A stretch of DNA of 64,000 nucleotides. Source: Actinostola sp. cb2023 (Eukaryota; Cnidaria; Anthozoa; Actiniaria; Actinostolidae). The stretch covers positions 239,501-303,500 of the forward strand of contig JAUJYZ010001116.1 in the NCBI GenBank assembly GCA_033675265.1, read 5' to 3'. The translations under genes were made by a program, and so were the position numbers. Each line of letters starts with the position of its first letter. Position 1 is the first letter of the stretch. Under the pieces are notes generated by a model. It saw only the letters and a program-made list of their open reading frames with translations. It did not search any database and had not been told where the DNA came from. This document shows, in pieces, positions 12,141 to 24,975 of this stretch.

Positions 12141-12181
12141 AGCATCCCGTAAAACAGTCCCATAATCGCTCGCGAGAAAAA

Positions 12182-12624
12182 CTACCGTAAAGTTCCGAAA
12201 GTAGCGATCCCCCGAAAGTAACAGTAAAAATTGATGCTTGCTAACAAATCCCGAAACCCCCGAAAATAGCGATCCCTCCGAAAGTAGCGATCCCCCCTCT
12301 AGAGCAACGATTAGATGACGAACAGCACGTAAAGAGCCAGAATATTTACTGCTATATATACAAATGTAACAAAAGCAATAGTCGTAATAAAATACATTCT
12401 ACCCCGGCCTGTGAATAATTTTTATTTGTTAAAATACCGTACACGATGTCGTTTAAGGTACACGGTATTCCTCCTAAAAGTCAGTAACGATTTTAGCACC
12501 CCGAAAGTAGCGACCACCCGAAAGTAGCGACCACCCGAAAGTAGCGACCCCCCGAAAGTAACAGTTACCTAAGGTTGCTAAATCCGAAAGTAACGACCTC
12601 GCTACTTTCGGAACTTTACGGTAG
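12182..12624. mobile_element. MITE with CTACCGTAAAGTTCCGAAAG ends
   Basis: About 440 bp with inverted ends CTACCGTAAAGTTCCGAAAG / complement, and repeated internal CCCGAAAGTAGCGACC units. A related end (CTTTCGGAACTTTACAGTA) occurs at about 60644-60663. No coding capacity and no clear target duplication. Confidence 0.75.
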
Positions 12625-13077
12625 TTACCAGTTTTCAGCGAATCTAACTAACGTAATCTTTATTTACTCAATTGCTCTCACACTCATCTAATTTACAAAC
12701 TGGTCCCTTGTCGCTCCTTGACCATAATCACACTATTATGCACTTTATTCAAAGAATAATATTCAAGCTCTCCTATCACGTGACTACCCAGTTCCCTAGT
12801 CACTCGAATACTCCAGTTTCGAGTTGTTTTGACGCCGCTGTACTCCTTGACAGAAGACTCCTATATTCACTGTTAGACTAAGTCGTTAAGTATGGCAATA
12901 ATTTACACTGACTCGAGGCTGGAACTGAGCTTGTTCCCAGTCCCTTCCATAATGTCTTGCTGAAATGGTCGAGCGTGACTAGCTGTAGTGGATTTAATGT
13001 TCGTAAAGGAGTTCGTATGGTTTCGTCAAGCGTAAAAAGACTCGGAAAAAAATACCGAGCCCAAGTTACTCTATGAT

Positions 13078-15159
13078 TTAATGTTGTTTCTTGCCTTTCT
13101 TGTTCTTGGTTTTAGTAGCAGCTGAAAATAACACACCAATCATTTCATTGACCAGTTGTTTTTGTCAGAGCATGCGCAGTAGCCCTTTTTTATTTTGTTA
13201 AAATAACACGTAAATATACACAAACATGTCACGTGATCCCAACCCCATAAATCAAGTAGCAGTGTCAAAATGAACTCCAGAAATGAAAAGAGCAGCTTGG
13301 AATTAGTAAAAGGGCGGAGTTTCAGGTCATAATATTTGACAGTAGAAATGACATGAAATATAAAATCGAGTGTTTTCTAAGAATTTAATTGTATGGAAAA
13401 TGCATTGGATGGCATTGGATAAACCACAGGAAGCCCAAGCTCTGTTCTTGTGGCCGTTATAAAGAAATGTATGTGAAAATATATAAACTGCATCTTTGAG
13501 AGTAATCTAAAAGTAAAAGCTTTGAAACTCACATGGAGTGTTGCTTATTGTGTTCTTTTGCCCTGGTAGCGGTTTCAGCTCATTTGGACCACTTTTAGTC
13601 CCTTCAATAGTAGCTGCCAATGTGTTCCCCCACATAAGAAGAAGGTTTGGATGCCATCCAGCACGTTTTTCCATATCTTAAAGTGCTACTACGATGAAAT
13701 TTTGCGAAGTTGTTGTTTTTGCATTTTTAGTATCCTGGTAGTATGTTTATTAATATATCCAGACCGTTTTTCGTTACGATAAAAATAACTTCCACAAAAT
13801 ATACAAATTGTGTACAAATTTCGAGCCCGCCATTATTCAAACTGGTTCCTGGCCGTTGACTAATTGTACAATAGAAGTGACAGTTTCTCAACACCGTTCG
13901 TCGCAAGTTCGTCGCATGGCTAATTTACACTGCGATTTTTTGGCGATTCAAGACACTGTTTCTTGTTCAAATGTTTTAATCATAATTAAACTAAAAATAC
14001 AGTGCAGCGAGCAAGCCCACTATTTCACTCCTTTATTCTTATATCGACTTAAAAACAACTAAAACTGCTATCTTGGAGCTTAAAAGACTATTTTAAGAAT
14101 TAATCATTTATTTAGCAATGGTACGAATTTCGTCATAGTAGAACTTTAATAAAATTTACAATTTTATATTTCATGTCATTTCTGCTGTGTCAGACATTAT
14201 GAGCTGAAATTTCGCCTTCTTACGAATATCGAGCGAGCTGCTCTTTTCATTTTTGGAGTTCATTTTGACACCGCTGTTTGATTTGAGAGGGTTGTGTCAC
14301 GTGGCTCTTACACAATCTCTCGAAATCTCGCTCCATGAGCCTCCGGTTCTTATGGCCAGGGATTTCTTTATCGCAGACCGTTTCTACTTTTGATTTGAAA
14401 TATTTATATCCAAACGTTTGGGCGTTCCCTCCACAAGTGAAAACGATACATTGGCTTCTAAAGTGTATTTTATTTGTATTGTGTTGGAGCAACAAAAATA
14501 TACTTTGAAGGGTCATCGCCGACTGATTGACCCGCCATGAACTCGTACAGGTACACACCAAACAAAGACTTTGGAACTAGTGTTAGTCTTGTATAAACAC
14601 TAACCTGTAGCGTGCTTCGCTTCGTTGAATTTTTGATTTTTTCCTCTCTCCAATCTCGCGAAAAGTAGCGATGGATGGTTAAAACTTGGTAAAAACCAGC
14701 ATAATTCCTCTTCGCCTGTACACGTGACACTATAGCAATCAAATCGTGAAGTGTAAGCGAGAGATACGTTTTCTCGTCGACACGCAAGTTTCACGCAGTC
14801 CTTTAGACTCTTGACATGTCCAATTAAGTCATGTTTTACGCTAGGGTTGTGCATACCGTACATTAATGTCACATTCTCTTCTGGTTTACCGACTTGCGAG
14901 CAAGCAGACTTAAGACTTTTGGATAACACACAGTTCCAAGAAATACCTGGCAAAAGACAAGTTTAATGTGTTATGTTTGTACGACGTTAAATATATTATT
15001 CGTGATGGTCCTGATGTCCTTTTTCATCAAAGCAACACATATTCACGATGCAACAACGAACTTACCTAGAATGACGACAGCAACGAACACTGAATTAAGC
15101 GTGGGGAGTTTACGCTTGGTGTTTTTCAAAACTATCCCGAACATTCCTTGTATCGCCAT
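13078..15159 (-). CDS. predicted secreted protein with seven-cysteine MANSC-like module
   Basis: Four exons, 15066-15159, 14605-14946, 13533-13676 and 13078-13121, join with every intron in phase 1 and give 207 residues. The start ATG (15159) has a good context (GACATGG). The first exon ends in a hydrophobic run (SVFVAVVILG), read as a signal peptide or anchor. Exon 2 contains seven cysteines with a spacing like MANSC/MANEC domains: DCVKLAC, then SLAYTSRFDCYSVTC, then EEELC. These domains occur at the N-termini of membrane and secreted proteins such as HAI-1 and KIAA0319 relatives. The C-terminus is very basic (KTKNKKGKKQH). The domain assignment is by cysteine pattern only. Exon 2 could also read through to a stop at 14600-14602, giving a shorter two-exon protein. 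Confidence 0.6.
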
Positions 15160-15591
15160 GTCTTTACGCAACGTTATGTAGTTGTACTAGACGTGAAAGT
15201 TCACTACTAAATCCACCATTCACTGATAGATCTCTTGTATAATAAACTAGGTATTTGCACTGTTTCTTGGCCTCCAGATTGACCAATGGTCAGAGTCACG
15301 CTGAAACCAGTCAATGGCGGGTCTTTGAACAAAACTGTAAAATGATGTCATCCATGTACTGACAACTTTATCAACAATTACTGACACCACAGGATAAACG
15401 ACGTTATGCACTTATAAACCAATCAATAGTTTTTGTATTATTCGCCTGATCGTTTATTGCTAAACGTGTATTAATAGTGACATATAAACACACGAGAAAT
15501 AATCAACTAATTCCATCGATTAACTATGATTCCGTCGCTTGAATGAGAATTACACGCAATATAGATATATTATATCAACAGACAAACTGAA
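15160..15591. other. 5' flank of the MANSC-like gene, nothing recognised
   Basis: AT-rich flank between the start of the minus-strand MANSC-like gene and the 31-bp array. It presumably holds that gene's promoter; no specific element is called. Confidence 0.35.
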
Positions 15592-18500
15592 CTCTACCAC
15601 AGTGAACCCAATATTCTGTGTGCTCTACCACAGGGAACCCAATATTCTGCGACCCCTCTACCACAGGGAACCCAATATTCTGCGTGCTCTACCACAGGAA
15701 ACCCAATATTCTGTGTGCTCTACCACAGGGAACCCAATATTCTGCGACCCCTCTACCACAGGAAACCCAATATTCTGCGTGCTCTACCACAGGGAACCCA
15801 ATATTCTGCGTGCTCTACCACAGGAAACCCAATATTCTGTGTGCTCTACCACAGGGAACCCAATATTCTGTGTGCTCTACCACAGGGAACGTACCCAATA
15901 TTATCATATGATCCGTACGGCCCTGCTCGCGCGCTCTTAATAAAACCTTCGGAAAAAGTCACGTGATGGGGACCGGACGGCTTTGCTCGAGCAGCCCAAC
16001 CATTGCTTTTGAGGCTAGCTACTAAATACAGTAATCAAGTAAAATGATATTTGCGTCTTTTTTTGATGGGTTTCCTGTGGTAGAGCGCGCGCGCAATACG
16101 TATTATGTTGGGTTCCCTGTGCATAGAAATGTATGATGTTGGGATATCTGTGTGCGTCCCGCAGTACAGTGTATATTGAGCCGGGGTTGTGATACGTATT
16201 CCATATATGGTATGAGCGTATAGCGGCCCCTAACATGCGAATAGAAGCACTTAACAAGCGAATGACGACCCATTTTTTTATTTTCTAGGATTGGACTTAG
16301 AATTTTTTTTCATCCAATTATTAAAACTTCTTAACCTTTTATAACTGTATATCAAATCTGAAACTCGAATCATCAAATTAATCACTTTATAGCCTCTAAC
16401 CCTAAACCTCTAACTTGACCACGAGGGATTACGCTGCCAAACTCTGCATTTTTTCTAGCTTTTGAAAATATTTTGCATTGCAAATACCTATTAGCCAAAT
16501 TGGGGGCCGCTATTCGCTTGTTAGGGGCCGCTATACGCTTGTTAGGGGCCGCTATTCGCTTACACGCTTTTATCATATATGGAATACGTATTACAACCCA
16601 ATCTGGTATATCGAAACAAGGTATGAAACTCGGTCACGTGACAAAAACACTATGTACATTGCTGCGGGCGCTTCTTGCGGGACACACACAGGGATCCCAT
16701 CATAGGACGTTACTCAGCACAGGGAGCCCAACATAGACGTATTGCGCGCGAGCGCGCTCTACCACAGGAAACCCATCAAAAAAAGACGCAAATATCATTT
16801 TATTTGATTATTTAGTAGCCTAATGGATGGGCTGCCTAATAAGTACGTATTATGTCTGAGTGGGAGGGCCGTATCATATGACCCACAGTTTTTTGTTTCA
16901 AAAAGGGATGAAAAAACCCTACAAAAACTAATAAATATAGCGCGCGCAAACGATGAAACATCGAGTAGGGCCGGACGGGTTTTTCCGGCCCGCTCGAGCA
17001 AAGCCGTCCGGCCCCCATCACGTGACTTTTCCCTAAGGTTTTATTAAGAGCGCGCGAGCAGGGCCGTACACTTTCATGTGATAATCTGCGTGCTCTACCA
17101 CAGGGAACCCAATATTCTGTGTGCTCTACCACAGGGAACCCAAAATTCTGTGTGCTCTACCACAGGGAACCCAATATTCTGTGTGCTCTACCACAGTGAA
17201 CCCAAAATTCTGTGTGCTCTACCACAGTGAACCCAAAATTCTGTGTGCTCTACCACAGGGAACCCAATATTCTGCGTGCTATACCACAGTGAACCCAAAA
17301 TTCTGTGTGCTCTACCACAGGGAACCCAATATTCTGCGTGCTCTACCACAGTGAACCCAAAATTCTGTGTGCTCTACCACAGGGAACCCAATATTCTGCG
17401 TGCTCTACCACAGGGAACCCAATATTCTGTGTGCTACCACAGGGAACCCAATATTCTGCGTGCTATACCACAGTGAACCCAATATTCTGTGTGTTCTACC
17501 ACAGGGAACCCAATATTCTGTGTGCTCTACCACAGGGAACCCAATATTCTGCGTGCTCTACCACAGGGAACCCAATATTCTGCGTGCTCTACCACAGGGA
17601 ACCCAATATTCTGTGTGCTCTACCACAGGGAACCCAATATTCTGCGTGCTCTACCACAGGGAACCCAATATTCTGCGTGCTCTACCACAGTGAACCCAAT
17701 ATTCTGCGTGCTCTACCACAGTGAACCCAATATTCTGTGTGTTCTACCACAGGGAACCCAATATTCTGTGTGTGTGCTTTACCACAGGGAACCCAATATT
17801 CTGTGTGCTCTACCACAGGGAACCCAATATTCTGCGTGCTCTACCACAGGGAACCCAATATTCTGTGTTCTACCACAGTGAACCCAATATTCTGTGTGTT
17901 CTACCACAGGGAACCCAATATTCTGCGTGCTCTACCACAGGGAACCCAATATTCTGTGTGCTCTACCACAGGGAACCCAAAATTCTGTGTGCTCTACCAC
18001 AGGGAACCCAATATTCTGTGTGCTCTACCACAGTGAACCCAAAATTCTGTGTGCTCTACCACAGTGAACCCAAAATTCTGTGTGCTCTACCACAGGGAAC
18101 CCAATATTCTGCGTGCTATACCACAGTGAACCCAAAATTCTGTGTGCTCTACCACAGGGAACCCAATATTCTGCGTGCTCTACCACAGTGAACCCAAAAT
18201 TCTGTGTGCTCTACCACAGGGAACCCAATATTCTGCGTGCTCTACCACAGGGAACCCAATATTCTGTGTGCTACCACAGGGAACCCAATATTCTGCGTGC
18301 TATACCACAGTGAACCCAATATTCTGTGTGTTCTACCACAGGGAACCCAATATTCTGTGTGCTCTACCACAGGGAACCCAATATTCTGCGTGCTCTACCA
18401 CAGGGAACCCAATATTCTGCGTGCTCTACCACAGGGAACCCAATATTCTGTGTGCTCTACCACAGGGAACCCAATATTCTGCGTGCTCTACCACAGGGAA

Positions 18501-19062
18501 CCCAATATTCTGCGTGCTCTACCACAGTGAACCCAATATTCTGCGTGCTCTACCACAGTGAACCCAATATTCTGTGTGTTCTACCACAGGGAACCCAATA
18601 TTCTGTGTGCTTTACCACAGGGAACCCAATATTCTGTGTGCTCTACCACAGGGAACCCAATATTCTGCGTGCTCTACCACAGGGAACCCAATATTCTGTG
18701 TTCTACCACAGTGAACCCAATATTCTGTGTGTTCTACCACAGGGAACCCAATATTCTGCGTGCTCTACCACAGGGAACCCAATATTCTGCGTGCTCTACC
18801 ACAGTGAACCCAATATTCTGCGTGCTCTACCACAGTGAACCCAATATTCTGTGTGTTCTACCACAGGGAACCCAATATTCTGTGTGCTTTACCACAGGGA
18901 ACCCAATATTCTGTGTGCTCTACCACAGGGAACCCAATATTCTGCGTGCTCTACCACAGGGAACCCAATATTCTGTGTTCTACCACAGTGAACCCAATAT
19001 TCTGTGTGTTCTACCACAGGGAACCCAATATTCTGCGTGCTCTACCACAGGGAACCCAATTC
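15592..19062. repeat. 31-bp minisatellite (CTCTACCACAGGGAACCCAA TATTCTGCGTG)
   Basis: About 70 copies in two blocks, 15592-15895 and 17085-19062, separated by an inserted foldback element. Variant positions (GGGAAC/GTGAAC, AATATT/AAAATT, TGCGTG/TGTGTG) are shared between copies 837 bp apart (27 unit lengths), showing recent duplication of a large block. A second duplication has an offset of about 277 bp. All frames are open on the plus strand; ORFs such as CSTTGNPIFCVLYHREP repeats are artefacts. Confidence 0.95.
15898..17078. mobile_element. 1.2-kb foldback element inserted in the 31-bp array
   Basis: Both ends are inverted copies: ATTATCATATGATCCGTACG at the left and the complement of ATTATCACATGAAAGTGTAC at the right, continuing through GGCCCTGCTCGCGCGCTCTT, CACGTGATGGGG and GCTTTGCTCGAGC. 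Inner arms share CGCAAATATCATTTTA and GGGGCCGCTAT-CGCTTGTTA motifs. The right arm carries extra sequence (about 16820-16970). No transposase is visible. It splits an otherwise continuous array. Confidence 0.8.
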
Positions 19063-20515
19063 TCTTTCACTGAAAAATGGGAAATATTTCATTTTACAAG
19101 TTGATGAGCTCTTAGTTTCAGTGATAAAAATGGGGGGAAACAGTAATATGTGAGATTGAGGTTTTTTTAAAGCAGCAAATTCCTCCAGTTTTTAGTTGTT
19201 TGGACACCTACTGGCACTCAAAATAATAATAAAACTTTATAAACGTGTCTAATCTTCTAGCAGTCCACAAGTGGACCACTAATTGGAGACACCTAAACTA
19301 AGACATGTGTAAATTATGCACAAATACCAATGACATTGTGGAAACTGTAATTCCACGGTTATTCCCTGGATTGAAGCCTCCATCAAATAGGTGTCACAAG
19401 TACAGCAGACCCTAACACCCGGGTCCTTCTAACACCTGGGTCCTTCGTGACTGAAGGGGGTGGAGATGATCATCGTCTCTTTTAGGGGTATCAATTAAGG
19501 GATTTGGTATCACTTATAGGGCATTCACGACAAAACACCAATGTTTTTAGCCATCAAGGCATTATTTAGGGTTGCATCTACTGAGTTGGTAGCGGTCATT
19601 AGACATCCGTACACCAACTGCGAAGAAATATAAATTGGGCAGGAAATCTGTAATATTTCTGGTTTAGAATGCTTGAGCTTCACCCAGAATGCAATGATCA
19701 TCCCCATCCTGTTCACAAGGGAGTCCCCAATGGGGCCTAACGACTCAACACTGAGTATTCATTGGTTTCAGTCATGCTTGGTGTGGCAAAGGTCATTGGT
19801 TTCAGATCACCATCATTAATGGTTTTTGAAATATACCCTACCCTACCCCTGTTTAGGTAAACTACATACAAATGCATATCCCCACCCAACCCCTACTGAG
19901 GTTTAATGGTATCCTGATGAGAAAATCTCATTATTTACATCATCTTGATAAGCATGACATAAAATGCTATGAATAGCATGGATATACAGTAACACTGTCA
20001 AGCATGGATATACAGTAACACTGTCAAGCATGGATATACAGTAACACTGTCATTGAATGGTAGAAACTTCTGGGTTTTTATACTGATATTATTGGAAGAG
20101 AGAAACTGAATTAACTGGCTCCTGCCGAATGTCACACAATAAATAAAGGTTGAATGTAACTTTAGCATGTTACAAAGTATTCATCAATCGAGTTCTTTCT
20201 CATTCCAGACATCTCTGATACAAACCACTCATTGTAAGTTATATGAATCAGTAAGCAACCAATATGGAAGACCTTTTCAAACAAGATTTTGTGCTCAAAG
20301 AAATACATTTGCATTAAATATATCCTTTAGCTAAGAAGTGACATTTCCTCTTCATTATCTAAATCATCCTTACTGTTCTACCATTGTGTTGACAACATGT
20401 ACTGGACAACTCATAAAGTAATACACAAGTCACTTTAGTAACAATCTTCACAATCATCATCAGATTTTTGTCAATGTGATCACTGAACATCAAGCAATAA
20501 ACTACACACAACATA
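19063..20515. other. intergenic region with dispersed repeat and 27-bp triplicate
   Basis: 19205-19310 (AATAATAAAACTTTATAAAC ... CCACAAGTGGACCACTAATTG) resembles 37230-37310 in the RPL15 first intron and is a dispersed repeat. 19978-20053 has three copies of AGCATGGATATACAGTAACA plus CTGTCA. No exon was recognised. Confidence 0.6.
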
Positions 20516-20640
20516 TGTTAACAGTATTTATTATACAAACGTGAACGATTGTGTCCTAGTCGATAGGACTAACGTTTAGTATGAACTTCGTATTGAAGAA
20601 GGTTATTTTGTACAGTTCCTTATTAAAATATAATGTATTC

Positions 20641-20646
20641 TTTATT
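20641..20646 (-). terminator. poly(A) signal for the PHF13/23-like gene
   Basis: AATAAA on the minus strand about 185 bp after the stop codon at 20831. A second AATAAA lies near 20526. Confidence 0.5.
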
Positions 20647-20830
20647 AAAATCTCTTATGTACAGAGAATACCATAGCTTCTTACCATTTGAACTATAATG
20701 ACGAACAACCAAATATAACTCGACTGTAAACACTCGCTTATCAACCAACTAAACAACTCGATTTTCATACAAAAATTTACATTGAATTCTCTTCCATTGT
20801 GCCTTGTCGATTGGAAGTGTGTTGTGTGTA

Positions 20831-22774
20831 TTACGCTAACTCTGTACCTCCGCGGCTTTTCGAGTGCGTTCGAACACGATTAGATCTTCGAATGGTGTGT
20901 TTTGCGTCTTTACACTTCTGGCAAACGAACGTGTCTGGAACGTTTGATCGGCGTATTTTTGCACAAGAGAGATGAATCCACGTTAAGCATTCCGAACACT
21001 CGATCATGGGTCGACCTACACACAAACAAAACGTCTATCAGTACACCATACGAGGGTTTCTTTGGAAGCCATGGTTATGGTGTGAAAAGACAATTACTAC
21101 TCTTATAAACCGACTAGGAGTATTAAGCTAAGATGTTAAAACTAAATATGATTCAATAAAAAAACAAGATGTACTTCTCTCAAGACTATATTTTTCATGA
21201 ACCAATTTTTCACTGACATACGCGTACGATGTGACCGGCAAATGTATTTATTTGATTGATATGCTTGAAATCAACGCTCAATTCTTGTTGATATACCGAG
21301 AAAGAGACCAATTCTTCGCCCATGTTCACAAAACGCATTGAAATCAACTAAACACAACATCGAAGCACGATCAGCAAGGCACTGTATTGATATAAGTAGA
21401 CAAGACGCTAAGTTGTACGAACTAACATGGCAAACAAGCGGTAGAGTAGTGCCATTACACAACAGACTTAGATTAACTAGAAATGGTACGACTCTACTTT
21501 AGCGATGATAAAATAGCAACAATCAGACAAGAAAGTAGTTTTGATCTGCCAAGGATATATTACAGTACAGTGGTAAAATTATTCAACATCACAAAAACCC
21601 ACTGGAAATGGAATCCAATCCTTTACTACTGAAAATACAGCACGCAACTATTTCAAGTGTTTATCGAGAAGACAGTTGAAAACACAGTTTAAAAAGGGAT
21701 GTGTTCTTGCTGTTTGCTAGCGAGGGATAAATTCGTGACGACTCAGGCATCGAGGAATTCGTATGTCAAAAAGGAACACCGTGACATCAGAACTCGCCGA
21801 TAAAGCGTTGCACATAAAGTACAGCAAACGCTTCAAATCAAACTCAAAGAGAGAAAGGGAGAAAGATGCACATACGAACGGGTTCAACTTTAAGATCAAC
21901 AATTTTTCTTTTGTTTTGAAATAAAAAGACGTCATATAAACGACTTACCTGCGAAGGGTTTACTGCAATAACATGTGGTCACATCCCAAGCTTCATCATC
22001 TACAACAATATTAAAAGAAAACTTGTTGATTAAACGTTCTAGAAGTAAACTGAATAGAACGAGCGGAGGAGACGAGAACGTGTTTGTGAATAAACGACAT
22101 GCAAACCAAGAAGAAGCAGGGTTTCAGAAGCAGCCAGCCCATAGCTTACCAGAGTCATACTCTTCGTCTACATCGTCTAACAGTCGTTCCTCTCTATCTC
22201 CTCGACTACTTGAAGGTGAAGAAGCGATCTCGCTGTAAGCAGAATCTGTACTAGAGGAAACACTATCTTCCGAGTTTGACTTATTTTTACGTTTGAGTTC
22301 CTAGGAGTAGAAGCGAACAGGATTAGATCGATACATAACCTTGATGGTTGGGTAGCTCTGTGACCGATTAAACGTACTTCAAACACTGCTACAGCACCAA
22401 AAACACACATTCTCGTTAAGGATGGGTTGAGGGAAGTAAATTTAAAGGTAAAAGATAAATGTGTTGAGATAAAGTAAAACAGTTTTATGGTAATTCAAGG
22501 TTTGAACCAAGACGCCTCACCTCTTGTCGAGCTTCGTAGGCCAAAATCAGACTACAAAACGTGTTAAAATCCTCTAAAGTCCGTTTCTTCTTCGGTTCTG
22601 GATAGAACTACAAGATATACACGAAGGAAGAGTATTAATCAAGGATCGATGTTCAGTACGTTTTTCTAAACGAACAAACACGAAGATTTTTGTGATCAAC
22701 AATGAACTGAACGCTGCCAAACATATTGACTCGACGTGTGGACATTCTATCAATGAAACCTTACTTACTTCCAT
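20831..22774 (-). CDS. PHF23: PHD finger protein 13/23-like chromatin reader
   Basis: Exons 22769-22774, 22521-22607, 22150-22300, 21949-21999 and 20831-21015 join in frame to 159 residues. Residues about 9-16 carry the family's N-terminal motif [12 protein letters not shown]. The C-terminal half has a complete C4HC3 PHD finger: TTCYC, then IECSEC, then WIHLSC, then FVCQKC, followed by the basic tail IRRSNRVRT seen in vertebrate PHF13 and PHF23. PHF13 binds methylated H3K4; PHF23 is also linked to autophagy control. The sequence cannot separate the two paralogues, and the invertebrate gene is probably the single pre-duplication copy. At 159 residues it is much shorter than the vertebrate proteins because the acidic/serine-rich linker is short. 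Splice donors are mostly GTAAGT-like. Confidence 0.92.
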
Positions 22775-23149
22775 CGTGGTTCTTGCTGAATGCTTCAGTG
22801 AGTTGGCTGGAACAAAAACAAAGTAATTTCAGTGAAAAACAAGTGAGTATACAGCAGTTTATCGAGGAGAAGTTAGCCAACAACAACGTTGTACTAGTTT
22901 ATTCTACTCAACCCCCGTCACAAACCCACTGCACACACTCACTCTTTACGTGAAAAACCCCAAATCATTACCTTTAGTTGCGATAGTAGTCATAGGTAAT
23001 ACCGTCACGTAAAAAGAACTTGAAAAGGTTGTAAACTAAGCTCGTATGCAGTAAAGAAACACAGCCAGATCTCAAAGCAAATCCTTCGTTCTACGTTAAT
23101 CACAAATTCTACGAGCCTTCACTCGATCCCATCGATCAACGCGACCCTT

Positions 23150-23200
23150 GGGATTTGACGTCACGGTTTAGTTTCGATTTTCTGGTTGTTGATTGGACGA
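23150..23200. promoter_or_regulatory. candidate PHF13/23 promoter elements: CRE and inverted CCAAT
   Basis: TGACGTCA, a perfect cAMP-response element palindrome, is at 23156-23163, and GATTGGACG (inverted CCAAT) lies about 30 bp further, 380-420 bp upstream of the predicted start codon. The role is inferred from motif and position only. Confidence 0.4.
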
Positions 23201-24768
23201 GAAGAGGTTTATAAACACGTGATTATGTCAAATATCAACGTGTCATGATCGCCACTGATAAATGGCAGAAAGTTGTTTCACATTTATTCGTTAGCGGCAC
23301 GAGACTATAGACTATAAAGAGGATTTGAATGGCAAAACTTAGTTCTCTCATAAAAGTGTAATTTTTTATTTTATTTTACGGTATCATTACTACGGATCGG
23401 TCTCAAGCTCTCTATAAAGTATATTAGTTTACATAAGTGAATAAAAATAAGTCATATATTTTAAGATTTAATTTACCTTTTGTAGAAAGCCATAGTTGCA
23501 CTTTTTGTGAAGAATATTTCTTTAATTAACCAGGGAATCCTTCAAAAAAATATTAGAGGTTACCATAGAAACCAAAAAGTCATTTCGCAATATGCTAATT
23601 CCTCGCACTTACTCGTCAAACATCAATGCATAACTCATTCGATAAGTTGATTTCTGTAATGTTCTTGTGTTATCGTCTTTGACGTAGGTAGCGCAAACAG
23701 CTGGCCACCAATGACGTAAAATGGTTCAGTAAACATAGTTACTTTACGCTTCCAAAATGCCAAAACTTGTTTACTTGAGAAAACATCGAACTAGCCTCCT
23801 TTCTGTCGTTTTTATTCCGGTTTTTTTTCAGTGAGTGATGGTACTCGTTGTATATTGTGCAATACAACATGGAGCTGTCTGTGATGATTTATGCAGCCTT
23901 CATTAGTATTCACTCTGAATTTTTACTGAAAAAAATCCTAGAAATTGCATATATAGCACATCTATCAACTTATCGTCATGAGTATCCAATAACACTCCAA
24001 TACTCTTCAATACTATGATATACATACCCTTCTGGAGTTATTGCTCCTCGTGCCATATTATGCTCGGTCTGGTCATCGAAGCCTGGTCGTCTCAAATGTC
24101 TGACGCTATTTGGGGGGTATTACCATGTTAGGCAGGCCGACATATTGTTTAAACTGATGACCACCATTATATTATACTAACAAGATGCTGTTGAGCGGAT
24201 CTCGATGATTTGGCCAAGTACACAAGTAAATCCATGGTCATTCCAGCACGAATCAGTACCTGATAGAACGTCTAACTGCAGTAGGAAGTGAATCTGTGTT
24301 GAAATGAAGGCATAAGTACAGACTTGCTTTCACGCTCTGACAGCTGGGTCGACATAAAAGCGCTTTTGAAGGATTCGTGTCATAAATCCTCTCCACCAAT
24401 CAGCAGCCAGGCTAACCAATATATTCGCCCACTCCTATTGTTTCATATCATACTAGACCCCAGTCTCGCGCGTTTTGGCTGTTTTTTTGGGAGGAAAATT
24501 CGCAAAAAATTTTAACTGAACTCGATCGAACATTTTTTCAGTGAAAAACATAGAAATGCGGAGGTACTTCGGATGAGTAATTAATATTATATGTTGTTTC
24601 GTTGTTCTATGTCGACTACCCGCTGTTGAATAATGTTGAATTAGAAATGATAAAATAGCCGGAATCAGTATCACGGGCTCAAGGCCAACCATTAAGTGTA
24701 TGTAACAAATGAGGGCGCGTTGATAAACGAGAGAAAATAAGCCGCGGCTTCGCTGAGACGCGGAGCGC
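23201..24768. other. intergenic, no gene recognised
   Basis: AT-rich sequence with no in-frame exon set on either strand. It begins upstream of the PHF13/23 promoter candidates. Confidence 0.4.
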
Positions 24769-24774
24769 TGGTCG

Positions 24775-24975
24775 TGAAACATGCCAGCGGTGTACTAGGG
24801 GTGCGAGACTTTACGAGACTCCGAGAAAAGGCATATTTTTGCGAGCCCAAGGCGCTATTTTCACCGATTTCCTTTGTTTTCAAAATCCGAGACTTTGAGA
24901 CGGCTTTTTGCGAAAAAACGAGACTTCGAGACCCGCGAAATTTGACCGAAATTACGGTTGTTTTGGGCCCACAAG
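24775..24975. repeat. dispersed GAGAC-rich repeat, copy 1
   Basis: About 200 bp full of GAGACTT/GAGACTCCGAG words. It is matched in reverse orientation at about 56930-57120 (GTCTCGGAGTCTCGCAAAGT, TTTGAAAACAAAGGAAATCG). The two copies define an interspersed family of unknown class. A short plus-strand ORF follows (25050-25138, ending KRMKYETKEDD), which I cannot assign. Confidence 0.65.

Noticed and set aside
15539..19104. Many overlapping ORFs with CSTTGNPIFCVLYHREP-type repeats; also considered as a CRISPR-like array
   Set aside because: The 31-bp units are directly adjacent with no variable spacers, in an animal genome with introns; it is a minisatellite, neither CRISPR nor coding.
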